Below, piece by piece: positions 15,008 through 21,408 of a stretch of DNA of 21,408 bases. The notes beneath the pieces are model-generated. The model did no database searches and had not been told where the DNA came from. It saw nothing but the letters and a program-made list of their open reading frames with translations. The stretch's first letter is position 1. Each line of letters opens with the position of its first letter. The stretch is from Spirochaetaceae bacterium. Its GTDB lineage: Bacteria; Spirochaetota; Spirochaetia; Treponematales; Breznakiellaceae. The stretch spans positions 1-21,408 of the forward strand of contig JAIRPU010000148.1 in the NCBI GenBank assembly GCA_031256815.1, given 5' to 3'. Position numbers and translations under genes: made by a program.

Positions 15008-15028
15008 CTAACGATAATGGAGTGATTT

Positions 15029-15199
15029 ATGGCTGCAGTAAGTAAAAATGCCCGTACCACGAGTACAACACAAAAGTTTTTCTGTTCATGCGGGGGTGAA
15101 GTAAAAATGAAGACCCTGTTTGAGAATGGCAAAATAAAGAATTTGGCGGAATGCGAAAAGTGCAAACGCACCGAGCGCCGCCCGTCTGATTTTAACTAG
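15029..15199 (+). CDS. Small zinc-ribbon-like protein, first gene of the rpsT operon
   Basis: The protein has 56 residues. Four cysteines are arranged as Cys19-x-Cys21 (FFCSCGGEVKMK) and Cys42-x2-Cys45 (AECEKCKRTERR), a likely zinc ribbon or knuckle. Both termini are basic and polar, suggesting RNA or ribosome contact (inference). GGAG about 6 bases before the ATG supports the start. The stop codon TAG forms part of the AGGAGG ribosome site of rpsT, ten bases before the rpsT start, so the two are likely co-regulated. The spacing and codon pattern support a real gene. I do not know an established function or symbol. Confidence 0.8.
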   Translation: MAAVSKNARTTSTTQKFFCSCGGEVKMKTLFENGKIKNLAECEKCKRTERRPSDFN

Positions 15200-15209
15200 G
15201 AGGATTGTT

Positions 15210-15488
15210 TTGGCGCAAAAAAAGGATTCCGCGGCAAAGCGGCACAGACAAAGTGAAGAACGCCGGCTTCGTAACAAATCGGTAAAATCATCTTTACGCA
15301 CATCGGTAAAAAAGTTTGTTCAGCTTGTTCAAAAAAAAGAACAGGATAACGCTGAAGCCGCGCTTAAAGAAATGATAAAAAAAATAGATACCGCTGCGCG
15401 AAAGGGTATTGTTAAACGGAACGCGGCGGCGAGGAAAAAATCCCGTATGCAAAAACGGTTTAATATTCTTAAAGCGGCTAACGCATAA
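15210..15488 (+). CDS. rpsT: 30S ribosomal protein S20
   Basis: The protein has 92 residues, matching the S20 family (about 85-90). It is lysine/arginine-rich and helical, with KRHRQSEERRLRNKSVKSSL, IDTAARKGIVKRNAAARKKS and the terminal MQKRFNILKAANA. The start is a TTG with AGGAGG (15198-15203) 6 bases upstream. A TTG or UUG start is also found in E. coli rpsT, where it is part of autogenous control. S20 binds 16S rRNA early in 30S assembly. Its stop overlaps the ATG of the HU gene by one base (TAATG). Confidence 0.97.
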   Translation: MAQKKDSAAKRHRQSEERRLRNKSVKSSLRTSVKKFVQLVQKKEQDNAEAALKEMIKKIDTAARKGIVKRNAAARKKSRMQKRFNILKAANA

Positions 15489-15805
15489 TGCCGGACGCTA
15501 AATGCCGAAAGGCGGATATTATAGAAGCGGTTTATATGCAAACCGGTTTTAATAAAAACCATATAAAAACCGTCTATGAGATTATATTCTCTGAAATAAA
15601 AAAAGCGCTTGTAGATGGCAAAACCATTGAACTGCGCGGTATGGGAACTTTTGAACCAAAAATACGTAATGCCCGTAAAAAAGCGCGAAATCCGCGCACA
15701 GGCGAAATTGTTCCGGCATATCAGCACCGCGCGGTTTGTTTTCGCCCCGGGCAAGACCTAAAAATGGCAGTGTGGAGTATTCCAAAATCAAAAGATGCAG
15801 AGTAA
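15488..15805 (+). CDS. HU/IHF-family DNA-binding protein
   Basis: The protein has 105 residues, slightly longer than HU (about 90). The helical start KADIIEAVYMQTGFNKNHIK is followed by VDGKTIELRGMGTFEPKIR and the DNA-binding arm ARKKARNPRTGEIVPAYQHR, then FRPGQDLK. The arm proline in NPRTGE, which intercalates in DNA, is present. HU/IHF dimers bend DNA and compact the nucleoid. It is coupled to rpsT by a one-base overlap and overlaps lnt by about 34 bases. Whether it acts as HU or IHF cannot be said. Confidence 0.95.
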   Translation: MPDAKCRKADIIEAVYMQTGFNKNHIKTVYEIIFSEIKKALVDGKTIELRGMGTFEPKIRNARKKARNPRTGEIVPAYQHRAVCFRPGQDLKMAVWSIPKSKDAE

Positions 15806-17394
15806 TACCTGCGTTCTTATTGCTTGGTATATCGGCGCTGCTTAGCGCGTTAGCATTTCCAAACCCGCTTATTCAAAAAGGCCTGCCCTTTGCTTTGTGG
15901 TTTGCTTACACAGGCGTTTTCTTTTGCATTAAAAGAATGAAGCCCTGTGTTTGCCTTTTGGCGGGCGCATTTTTTGGAGTCTTGTCTGTTACGCTTCAGA
16001 ATTACTGGCTTTCGTTTTATCATCCGCTTGCCGGTATTTTTGCCGCCCTGCTATTCGCTTTTGAATGGGCGGTGTTTTTTTTATTGCTTAAGATTGCCGG
16101 TATTTTCTTCCATAAGCGCGCGGCTCCGGCGCAATGCGCGCTTTGGGTTTGTTTTGAATGGTTCCGTACATTTGGATTTACAGGCTATAGTTACGGAATA
16201 GCAGGCTATTCACAGTGGAGTTTTACGCCGCTTATAATATGCGCCAATCTTGGCGGAGTATGGCTTGTAAGCGCGGTTATTATTTTACCACAGGCGGTTT
16301 TTGGAAACTTTGCGCATGGTTTTACCAGAGCTTCTTTAAAACCGTCGCTTTATTTAAAATTGGCCCTGTCCGTTTTGCCATTTTTTTTTGCCCTGCTTTA
16401 TGGTTTTTTCTATCCGGTTCCTGAAGTAAAAAAAAGAGTGCCGGTTGCGCTTATTCAACCTGATTCTTCTCCATGGAAATCCAATTTAAATGAGTTCAGG
16501 CGTGAACTTGAAAATTTAAAACGGCTTTCGGACGAAGCGCTTGCCAAAAATCCGCCGCCTGAGCTAGTAGTATGGCCGGAAACAGCCTTTGTTCCAAGTT
16601 TTTACTTTCATGACCGCTACCGTCCCGACCAGGATTTTGCCGCGCTTGTGTTGAATGCAAAAGAGTATTTGGCTTCAAAAAACGTGCCTTTTGTGCTTGG
16701 AAATAACGAAGGAAGAGTTGTTTTAGACGAAAATGGAATTGAACGCACAGCTTCCTACAATGCCGTACTTCTTTTTGACGGCGGTGAGTTCAAAAACCGT
16801 TATTACAAGACCAGACTGGTTCCTTTTGCCGAATCTTTTCCTTACAAACGGTTTTTTCCAGCATTTTACAATTTTTTAATCGAACACGATTCGCGTTTTT
16901 GGGATGCAGGTAAAGAAATCGTAGTTTTTGACGCCGCCGGAGTTCCGTTTTCAACGCCGATATGCTTTGAAGACACATTTGGCGAATTATCGCGGGAAGG
17001 CGTCCGGCGCGGAGCAGAACTTATAGTAAATCTTTCTAACGATTCCTGGGCAGGAAGTCAAAGCGCCCAATGGACACATCTTGGAGCGGCGGCATTTCGT
17101 GCTGTGGAAACAGGCCGCGCCATGGTTCGCGCTACAACATCCGGCCAAAGCTGCGCCATAGACTACAATGGCCGGATATTGGATATGGCAGCGCCTTTTA
17201 AACCGGCATATATTGTTGTTGACGCGCCTGTTTATACGCACACAACGCTGTATACACGAATTGGCGACACGCTGCCTATTATTCTGCTTTTATGCGTATT
17301 GGCAGCAGCTGCGGTTTGCTTTATAAAAAGAGCCGTTTTAAAGAATGAAGCGCCGCGCTTAAAAAAACCATTTAGTATATGTGAAAAAAAATAA
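15772..17394 (+). CDS. lnt: Apolipoprotein N-acyltransferase
   Basis: The protein has 540 residues from GTG 15772; the start is uncertain, with a TTG at 15736 lying further inside HU. About six membrane spans fill residues 1-225. The periplasmic nitrilase domain (about 235-495) holds the triad Glu270 (VVWPETAF), Lys346 (RYYKTRLVPFAESF) and Cys398 (PICFEDTF), with spacing close to E. coli E267-K335-C387. A final span lies near residues 500-525. Lnt adds the third acyl chain to the N-terminal cysteine of lipoproteins, the last step of lipoprotein maturation in the inner membrane. Treponemes are rich in lipoproteins. It overlaps yraN by 14 bases. Confidence 0.96.
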   Translation: MEYSKIKRCRVIPAFLLLGISALLSALAFPNPLIQKGLPFALWFAYTGVFFCIKRMKPCVCLLAGAFFGVLSVTLQNYWLSFYHPLAGIFAALLFAFEWAVFFLLLKIAGIFFHKRAAPAQCALWVCFEWFRTFGFTGYSYGIAGYSQWSFTPLIICANLGGVWLVSAVIILPQAVFGNFAHGFTRASLKPSLYLKLALSVLPFFFALLYGFFYPVPEVKKRVPVALIQPDSSPWKSNLNEFRRELENLKRLSDEALAKNPPPELVVWPETAFVPSFYFHDRYRPDQDFAALVLNAKEYLASKNVPFVLGNNEGRVVLDENGIERTASYNAVLLFDGGEFKNRYYKTRLVPFAESFPYKRFFPAFYNFLIEHDSRFWDAGKEIVVFDAAGVPFSTPICFEDTFGELSREGVRRGAELIVNLSNDSWAGSQSAQWTHLGAAAFRAVETGRAMVRATTSGQSCAIDYNGRILDMAAPFKPAYIVVDAPVYTHTTLYTRIGDTLPIILLLCVLAAAAVCFIKRAVLKNEAPRLKKPFSICEKK

Positions 17395-17743
17395 AACTTT
17401 TGTAAAAGGCAGAATAGGCGAAGAATTTGCCGTACATGAACTTATGCGCAGAGGGATAAGAACTATTGCGCGAAACTTCCGCTCTGAAGAAGGAGAAATC
17501 GACCTTATAGGCACAGAAGCGGAAACTCTTGTGTTTGTAGAAGTAAAAAACTGGACTGTACAGGGGATAGAAGATTTGGGGCGGGCAATTAATTCAAAAA
17601 AACGCAGGCGCATAGTAGAAACTGCTAAGTTTTTTTGCCAAAAATATCGACAATATAGTGGTATGGCGATTCGGTTTGATATTTTATTTATTAGCAAGGA
17701 TGCGGTCAAACACATCGCGTCAGCTTGGTCGGAGCAAGTATGA
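17381..17743 (+). CDS. yraN: YraN / UPF0102 endonuclease-like protein
   Basis: The protein has 120 residues. The UPF0102 motifs are visible: GRIGEEFAVHELMRRG, then EEGEIDLI, then TLVFVEVKNW, giving the E-D-EVK pattern of restriction-endonuclease-like folds related to Holliday-junction resolvases. The GTG start lies inside the end of lnt; no ribosome site is evident, so translation is probably coupled. The biochemical role is not established for most members. Its stop overlaps the next start as ATGA. Confidence 0.93.
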   Translation: MKKNKTFVKGRIGEEFAVHELMRRGIRTIARNFRSEEGEIDLIGTEAETLVFVEVKNWTVQGIEDLGRAINSKKRRRIVETAKFFCQKYRQYSGMAIRFDILFISKDAVKHIASAWSEQV

Positions 17744-17943
17744 TGGATGTTTATACCAGAAGCCGAAAAAAAGCTTCCGGGCCCGAGCGGGTTGCGGAAT
17801 TGAAGGAAAAGATAAATAATCCTGATTATCTTTACGGGGCCATTTTTCGTATTGCTCAAGTTTTGAGCAACGATATAGTTGGAATCCCACAAGGGGGAGA
17901 GAATGAAGAACGGCAATACGCCAGGGAGGAACGCCGGCGCTAA
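17740..17943 (+). CDS. Small uncharacterised protein
   Basis: The protein has 67 residues from ATG 17740, chosen because GGAG sits 6 bases upstream; the earlier TTG at 17725 is inside yraN. It overlaps yraN by 4 bases (ATGA) and the next gene by about 41 bases. It is charged, with a helical centre KINNPDYLYGAIFRIAQVLS and a very basic, acidic-mixed tail. No cysteines, signal peptide or known motif are seen. The tight overlaps argue that it is a real gene; function unknown. Confidence 0.65.
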   Translation: MMDVYTRSRKKASGPERVAELKEKINNPDYLYGAIFRIAQVLSNDIVGIPQGGENEERQYAREERRR

Positions 17944-18412
17944 CAGGAGGCGGAACCGCTCAAAAAACAGAGAGTCCGGCAGGAAGCAGACAAAAGAAAA
18001 TGAAAGGGAGCTTGATTATTTGGCAAACGCGCGCCGTCAAAGCGCTTTGCAAAACAAGATTCCGTCTGCCAAAAGACCGCGCTGGACAGAGCCCTCACTT
18101 TTAAAAACCCCAATTCCATCCCCGCCCTGCCCTTTGTGCGGTGAACCGGTAAAAGAACTTGCAGAGGCAATTACAGATAAAATATCAGGGCTTGCCGCGC
18201 ATTTTGATTGTGTGCGCAAGCGGGTTTGCGGCTCCGAACAATTAGAAGATGGAGAGCAGATAGCGTACATAGGCGGCGGACGTTTTGGCGTTATTCATTT
18301 TAAACATGGGCACCAACGCGGATTTACGATAAAAAAAATCATAGAACTTGAACAAACAGAAACCCGCGCCGAATGGCGTTCCGACATCGCCGACCATTTT
18401 TCAATAACTTAG
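17903..18412 (+). CDS. Basic protein with a CxxC...HxxC zinc-binding motif
   Basis: The protein has 169 residues from ATG 17903, behind an AAGGGGG ribosome site; a TTG at 17879 is less likely. Residues 1-60 are strongly basic and polar, probably disordered and nucleic-acid binding. A zinc site follows: Cys76-x2-Cys79 (PPCPLCGEPV) and His100-x2-Cys103 (AAHFDCVRKR). The last 60 residues form a small beta/alpha region (YIGGGRFGVIHFKHGHQRGF). It is the last gene of the rpsT-HU-lnt-yraN operon. The family name is unknown to me; an RNA- or DNA-associated role is inferred from charge and context only. Confidence 0.75.
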   Translation: MKNGNTPGRNAGANRRRNRSKNRESGRKQTKENERELDYLANARRQSALQNKIPSAKRPRWTEPSLLKTPIPSPPCPLCGEPVKELAEAITDKISGLAAHFDCVRKRVCGSEQLEDGEQIAYIGGGRFGVIHFKHGHQRGFTIKKIIELEQTETRAEWRSDIADHFSIT

Positions 18413-18424
18413 TTTAAAGCGCTC

Positions 18425-18453
18425 TTGAAATATGAACTGATTCGGTTTATCAT
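18425..18453 (+). promoter_or_regulatory. Promoter for the aminotransferase, predicted leaderless
   Basis: TTGAAA (18425-18430) and TATCAT (18448-18453) are exactly 17 bases apart. Six bases then separate the -10 box from the ATG at 18460, so the transcript should start at or beside the ATG. No Shine-Dalgarno precedes the gene. The geometry is identical to that of trmD. Confidence 0.55.
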
Positions 18454-18459
18454 CCTCGC

Positions 18460-19767
18460 ATGAATCAAATAGCGGAAGAATTAAATTCGACGCTTTCCTG
18501 CTGTACTGCGGGAAGGCTGCTTTCGGATTTTGGCCGGCGTATGTATTTTCCAAAAGGAATTATAGCCCAATCCGCGGAGGCAAAAAAACTCGCAAAAGAG
18601 GCAAATGCCACTATAGGTATGGCTTTTCACAATGGTAAACCGATGATACTTTCCGCTTTAAGCGATAATCTGCCGCATTTAACAGAGGCGGAAACCGTAG
18701 CTTATGCGCCAACCGCCGGAATAGAGAATGTGCGCGGGCTTTGGCAGGAGCTGCTTCTTGAAAAAAACCCTTCGCTTTCTAAAGAAACTATATCGTTACC
18801 GGTAGTAGTACCAGGCATTACCGCCGGAATTTCTTATATTGCCGATCTTTTTTTTGAAAAAGGAACGCCGCTTGTCAGCGCTTTTCCATGTTGGGATAAT
18901 TACAGTTTAATTTTTGAAGAACGAAGAGAAGCGGTGCTTAGAGCGGTGCGTTTTCTTGGAGAAAACGGACTCGATATTGACGCTATAACCTGCGCGATTG
19001 AATCGGAAGCAAAACACGGCGCTGTGCGCATAATTCTTAACTTTCCAAATAATCCCTCCGGGTATTCTCCAACACAAAAAGAGGCGGATTCTATTTGTAA
19101 CTGTTTAAAATCCGTTGCCGAACAAGGCGCAGATGTGCTTGTTATCTGCGATGATGCGTATTATGGGCTTATTTACGAAGAAAATGTTTCCAGAGAGTCG
19201 ATTTTTTGCCGTTTAAGCGGCTTGCACGAGCGTATTCTTGCGGTAAAAGCCGATGGGCCTACAAAAGAAGATTATGTTTGGGGGCTTCGCATTGCGCTTA
19301 TAACTTTTGGTTCAAAAGGAATGACGGGCGTTCAATTTGATGCTTTAATAAGCAAGCTAATGGGCGCAATTCGTTCTTCGGTTTCCTGTTCAAATACGCC
19401 GGCGCAGTTTTTGCTGTTAAAGGCATTTGCCGGCAAAAAAACGGCTGAAGAAAAAAGCCAGTACCGTGAGATTTTACGGCGGCGGTATCAAGCGGTAAAG
19501 AATTTTGTTAAATCGAATACCGGACATAAAGTTTTGCGCGCCCTGCCGTTCAATTCAGGGTATTTTATGAGTTTTGAGTGTTCGACAATCAGCGCGGAAG
19601 AACTCAGGCAGTTTTTGCTTGCCAATCATGGCATAGGTACAATTGCGCTTGAAGGCAGGTATTTAAGGATTGCGTTTTCCGCTTTAAATGAGGAGCAAAT
19701 CCCCCATGTTTTGGAAACCATATTTAAAGCAGCCGAAACGCTTTATAAAAACCACAAGGCGGTGTAA
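18460..19767 (+). CDS. PLP-dependent class I/II aminotransferase
   Basis: The protein has 435 residues, normal for fold-type I aminotransferases. Motifs in order: PTAGIENVRGLWQELL near residue 86, the cofactor-ring asparagine region NFPNNPSGYSP, the aspartate/tyrosine pair in ICDDAYYGLIYEE, and the Schiff-base lysine Lys269 in DGPTKEDYVWGLRIAL with Arg277 eight residues later. A substrate-carboxylate arginine is likely in YLRIAFSAL near the C-terminus. It is cytoplasmic. The amino donor and keto acid cannot be told; homologues are often labelled aspartate aminotransferase without proof. It has its own promoter and is not clearly linked to either neighbour. Confidence 0.93.
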   Translation: MNQIAEELNSTLSCCTAGRLLSDFGRRMYFPKGIIAQSAEAKKLAKEANATIGMAFHNGKPMILSALSDNLPHLTEAETVAYAPTAGIENVRGLWQELLLEKNPSLSKETISLPVVVPGITAGISYIADLFFEKGTPLVSAFPCWDNYSLIFEERREAVLRAVRFLGENGLDIDAITCAIESEAKHGAVRIILNFPNNPSGYSPTQKEADSICNCLKSVAEQGADVLVICDDAYYGLIYEENVSRESIFCRLSGLHERILAVKADGPTKEDYVWGLRIALITFGSKGMTGVQFDALISKLMGAIRSSVSCSNTPAQFLLLKAFAGKKTAEEKSQYREILRRRYQAVKNFVKSNTGHKVLRALPFNSGYFMSFECSTISAEELRQFLLANHGIGTIALEGRYLRIAFSALNEEQIPHVLETIFKAAETLYKNHKAV

Positions 19768-19773
19768 CCATTC

Positions 19774-19801
19774 TTGCATATAATTTTTTTTATATTATAC
19801 G
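19774..19801 (+). promoter_or_regulatory. Possible promoter of the HtrA gene
   Basis: The 61-base gap before htrA is AT-rich. TTGCAT (19774-19779) with TATACG (19796-19801), 16 bases apart, is a weak match; a TATAAT at 19779-19784 has no good -35 partner. Which hexamer is used cannot be decided. Confidence 0.35.
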
Positions 19802-19828
19802 CGCATAAAACAATAGACAGGAGAAAAC

Positions 19829-21361
19829 ATGAATATTATTCGTAAATTATCTTCAAAAAATTTTTTTGTTTTTAATTTAGTTCTTTTAGGCGTTATATTT
19901 GGTTTTTCGCTGGCGTTTCTTACATTTTCTTGTACAGGCGCCTCTTCAAAATCAAAAAACACGGCGCAGGCGCAGGCGGCGCCTGTTGCTGTTCCGGCTG
20001 ATTCGCTTGCTACCGCAGAGAGCATTCAGGGCGCGTTTCGCGCCATAGCGCAAAGGGTGGTTCCGCAGGTAGTTCAGCTTAAGACTTCATCCGTCCGCAA
20101 ACAGCAGATTCCAAGCTTTAATGGAATTCCGTGGGAGTATTTTTTTGGTCCAAATGGCCCGCAGGGAAATAACGATGGCGGCGGCGGGCGCGAATTTCGC
20201 GCACAGGGGCTTGGTTCAGGTATAATTGTGCGCAAAAACGGGAATACCTATTATGCGCTGACAAACAGCCATGTGGTAAGTGATGGCGGAAATGCTGTAG
20301 ACGAAATTACCGTAGAACTTGACGGCGGCAAAGAGCTGCCGGCAAAACTAGTGGGGCGGGATACCCGCCGGGATCTTGCGATGGTCTCTTTTGAAACAAC
20401 CGATAAACTGTCGCTTGCCGTTCTTGGAGATTCAGACTCTGTATCGGTTGGAGACTGGGCTATAGCCGTTGGAAATCCTATGGGTTATTCATTTTCTGTA
20501 ACCATGGGTATAGTCAGTGCCGTAGGTCGTACCGGCGGGCCTTCCGATATAATCAATGATTATATTCAGACAGACGCTTCTATAAACCAGGGTAATTCAG
20601 GGGGTGCGCTTGTAAATATCCGCGGCGAAGTTATTGGCATTAATATGTGGATAGCGTCCAATTCCGGCGGCGGTTCTGTAGGCATTGGCTTTGCCATTCC
20701 AATAAACAACGCAAAGCGCACTATAGAGGAGTTTATAAACAAAGGCGAAATTTCCGATGGCTGGCTTGGCGTTAGTTTGATTGACGCCGAAAAAGATGTT
20801 GAAGTTTTGCGTGAACTAAAGCTCACCGGAAAGCATGGCGCGCTGGCTTCCGATGTGTTTGTTGGGTCTCCAGCCGAAAAGGGCGGCATAGCTCCAGGCG
20901 ATTTTATAACTCATGTTGACGGAAAGCCAATGGCAAATACTACGCGGCTTATGCAGGCGGTCGGCGACCTTCGCGCCGGAGAAACGCATACATTTACCGT
21001 TATACGCGACAGCGCTTCGCGTGACATTCGCGTTAAAATAGAAGCCCGCAACAATGCTGTAGCAAGCGAGAATAATAAATTGTTTCCAGGCGTTTATGTA
21101 CATCCAATAACCGAAGATATACGTTCATCATTTAAAATGAGCAAAGATGCTTCAGGTCTGGTTGTTGTCCGCATTATAGAAAAAAGCCCTGCAGCCATAA
21201 TCAATTTACAGCGCGGCGATATTGTTACCGCTGTAAATGATGTTCCTGTACGCGATATGGCAGCGTTCTACAAAGCGCTTAGGGAAAACGCAGGCAAAGA
21301 ATTATGGATGAGTATAATACGCGGAGATGCAAAGCTGGATACCATGAAATTTAAAAGGTAA
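19829..21361 (+). CDS. HtrA/DegQ-type periplasmic serine protease with two PDZ domains
   Basis: The protein has 510 residues. AGGAG precedes the ATG. An N-terminal hydrophobic segment (about residues 12-34) ends in LTFSC, so it is either membrane-anchored or a lipoprotein with a relaxed spirochaetal lipobox. The trypsin-like domain holds the triad His148 (NSHVV), Asp182 (RRDLAMV) and Ser257 (NQGNSGGALVN). PDZ1 covers about residues 305-400 (GWLGVSL, FVGSPAEKGGIAPGDFI) and PDZ2 about 415-505 (SPAAIINLQRGDIVTAVND). HtrA proteases degrade or refold damaged envelope proteins. A glycine-rich loop (GGGGREF) precedes the protease core. It stands alone, after the aminotransferase. Confidence 0.96.
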   Translation: MNIIRKLSSKNFFVFNLVLLGVIFGFSLAFLTFSCTGASSKSKNTAQAQAAPVAVPADSLATAESIQGAFRAIAQRVVPQVVQLKTSSVRKQQIPSFNGIPWEYFFGPNGPQGNNDGGGGREFRAQGLGSGIIVRKNGNTYYALTNSHVVSDGGNAVDEITVELDGGKELPAKLVGRDTRRDLAMVSFETTDKLSLAVLGDSDSVSVGDWAIAVGNPMGYSFSVTMGIVSAVGRTGGPSDIINDYIQTDASINQGNSGGALVNIRGEVIGINMWIASNSGGGSVGIGFAIPINNAKRTIEEFINKGEISDGWLGVSLIDAEKDVEVLRELKLTGKHGALASDVFVGSPAEKGGIAPGDFITHVDGKPMANTTRLMQAVGDLRAGETHTFTVIRDSASRDIRVKIEARNNAVASENNKLFPGVYVHPITEDIRSSFKMSKDASGLVVVRIIEKSPAAIINLQRGDIVTAVNDVPVRDMAAFYKALRENAGKELWMSIIRGDAKLDTMKFKR

Positions 21362-21377
21362 AAAATATTTCTGGTAT

Positions 21378-21404
21378 TAAAGCGCCTGCAATGCAGGCGC
21401 TTTA
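21378..21404 (+). terminator. Hairpin after htrA, likely terminator
   Basis: TAAAGCGCCTGC (21378-21389) and GCAGGCGCTTTA (21393-21404) form a perfect 12-bp stem around AAT, 16 bases after the htrA stop. The only T run is the TTT at the end of the stem, so Rho-independent efficiency is uncertain. It lies 4 bases from the window edge. Confidence 0.65.
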
Positions 21405-21408
21405 GCCT

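Noticed and set aside
15736..15771. lnt start at TTG 15736.
   Set aside because: It would add 12 non-hydrophobic residues encoded inside HU with no ribosome site; GTG 15772 gives a more usual N-terminus, though proof is lacking.

Overview
The window looks like chromosome from a spirochaete of the Treponema group. Evidence: RpoB has asparagine at the position of E. coli Ser531, known from naturally rifampicin-resistant treponemes and Borrelia. The gene run rpsT, HU, lnt, then yraN and small zinc-type proteins also fits, as do the HtrA, the HD-GYP protein with an N-terminal DUF3391-like region, and frequent TTG/GTG starts. Species cannot be named from the sequence alone. No phage, transposase, CRISPR array, tRNA or rRNA was seen.

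Layout. 1-2141 (+): end of an RDD-family membrane protein, a SpoIIM-family membrane protein and a third polytopic membrane protein, tightly coupled through TTG starts. 2187-4125 (+): an ECF sigma factor, its zinc-binding membrane anti-sigma factor, an exported protein of unknown function and a CopZ-like metal-binding protein, probably one stress-response operon. 4138-7778 (-): an exported/membrane protein with its own promoter, then a two-gene sugar unit (MGH1/GH63-like glycosidase, FGGY sugar kinase) behind a consensus promoter and a leader of about 180 nt. 7791-8041: a GC-rich intergenic island made almost entirely of consecutive inverted repeats, two with perfect 13-bp stems; this is the least explained DNA in the window. 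8099-10485 (+): trmD, rplS and an HD-GYP protein with altered metal-site residues. 10486-14932 (-): rpoB followed by a single-span membrane protein instead of rpoC, meeting the HD-GYP gene with no gap. 14979-18412 (+): a seven-gene overlapping operon (small zinc protein, rpsT, HU/IHF, lnt, yraN, two uncharacterised small proteins). 18425-19767 (+): a PLP aminotransferase. 19829-21361 (+): an HtrA/DegQ serine protease, with an inverted repeat at the window edge.

Working together: the window mixes core information genes (rpoB, rpsT, rplS, trmD, HU) with envelope functions (lnt, HtrA, ECF sigma/anti-sigma, SpoIIM/RDD proteins). Two core operons are split relative to the usual bacterial order: rpoB is not next to rpoC or rplL, and trmD is not preceded by rimM or rpsP. 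trmD and the aminotransferase share a promoter geometry that predicts leaderless mRNAs. The most interesting leads are the hairpin island, the leaderless promoters, the predicted catalytic-residue losses in the HD-GYP protein and the glycosidase, and the possible attenuator before the glycosidase. I did not find a clear new multi-gene defence or mobile system.
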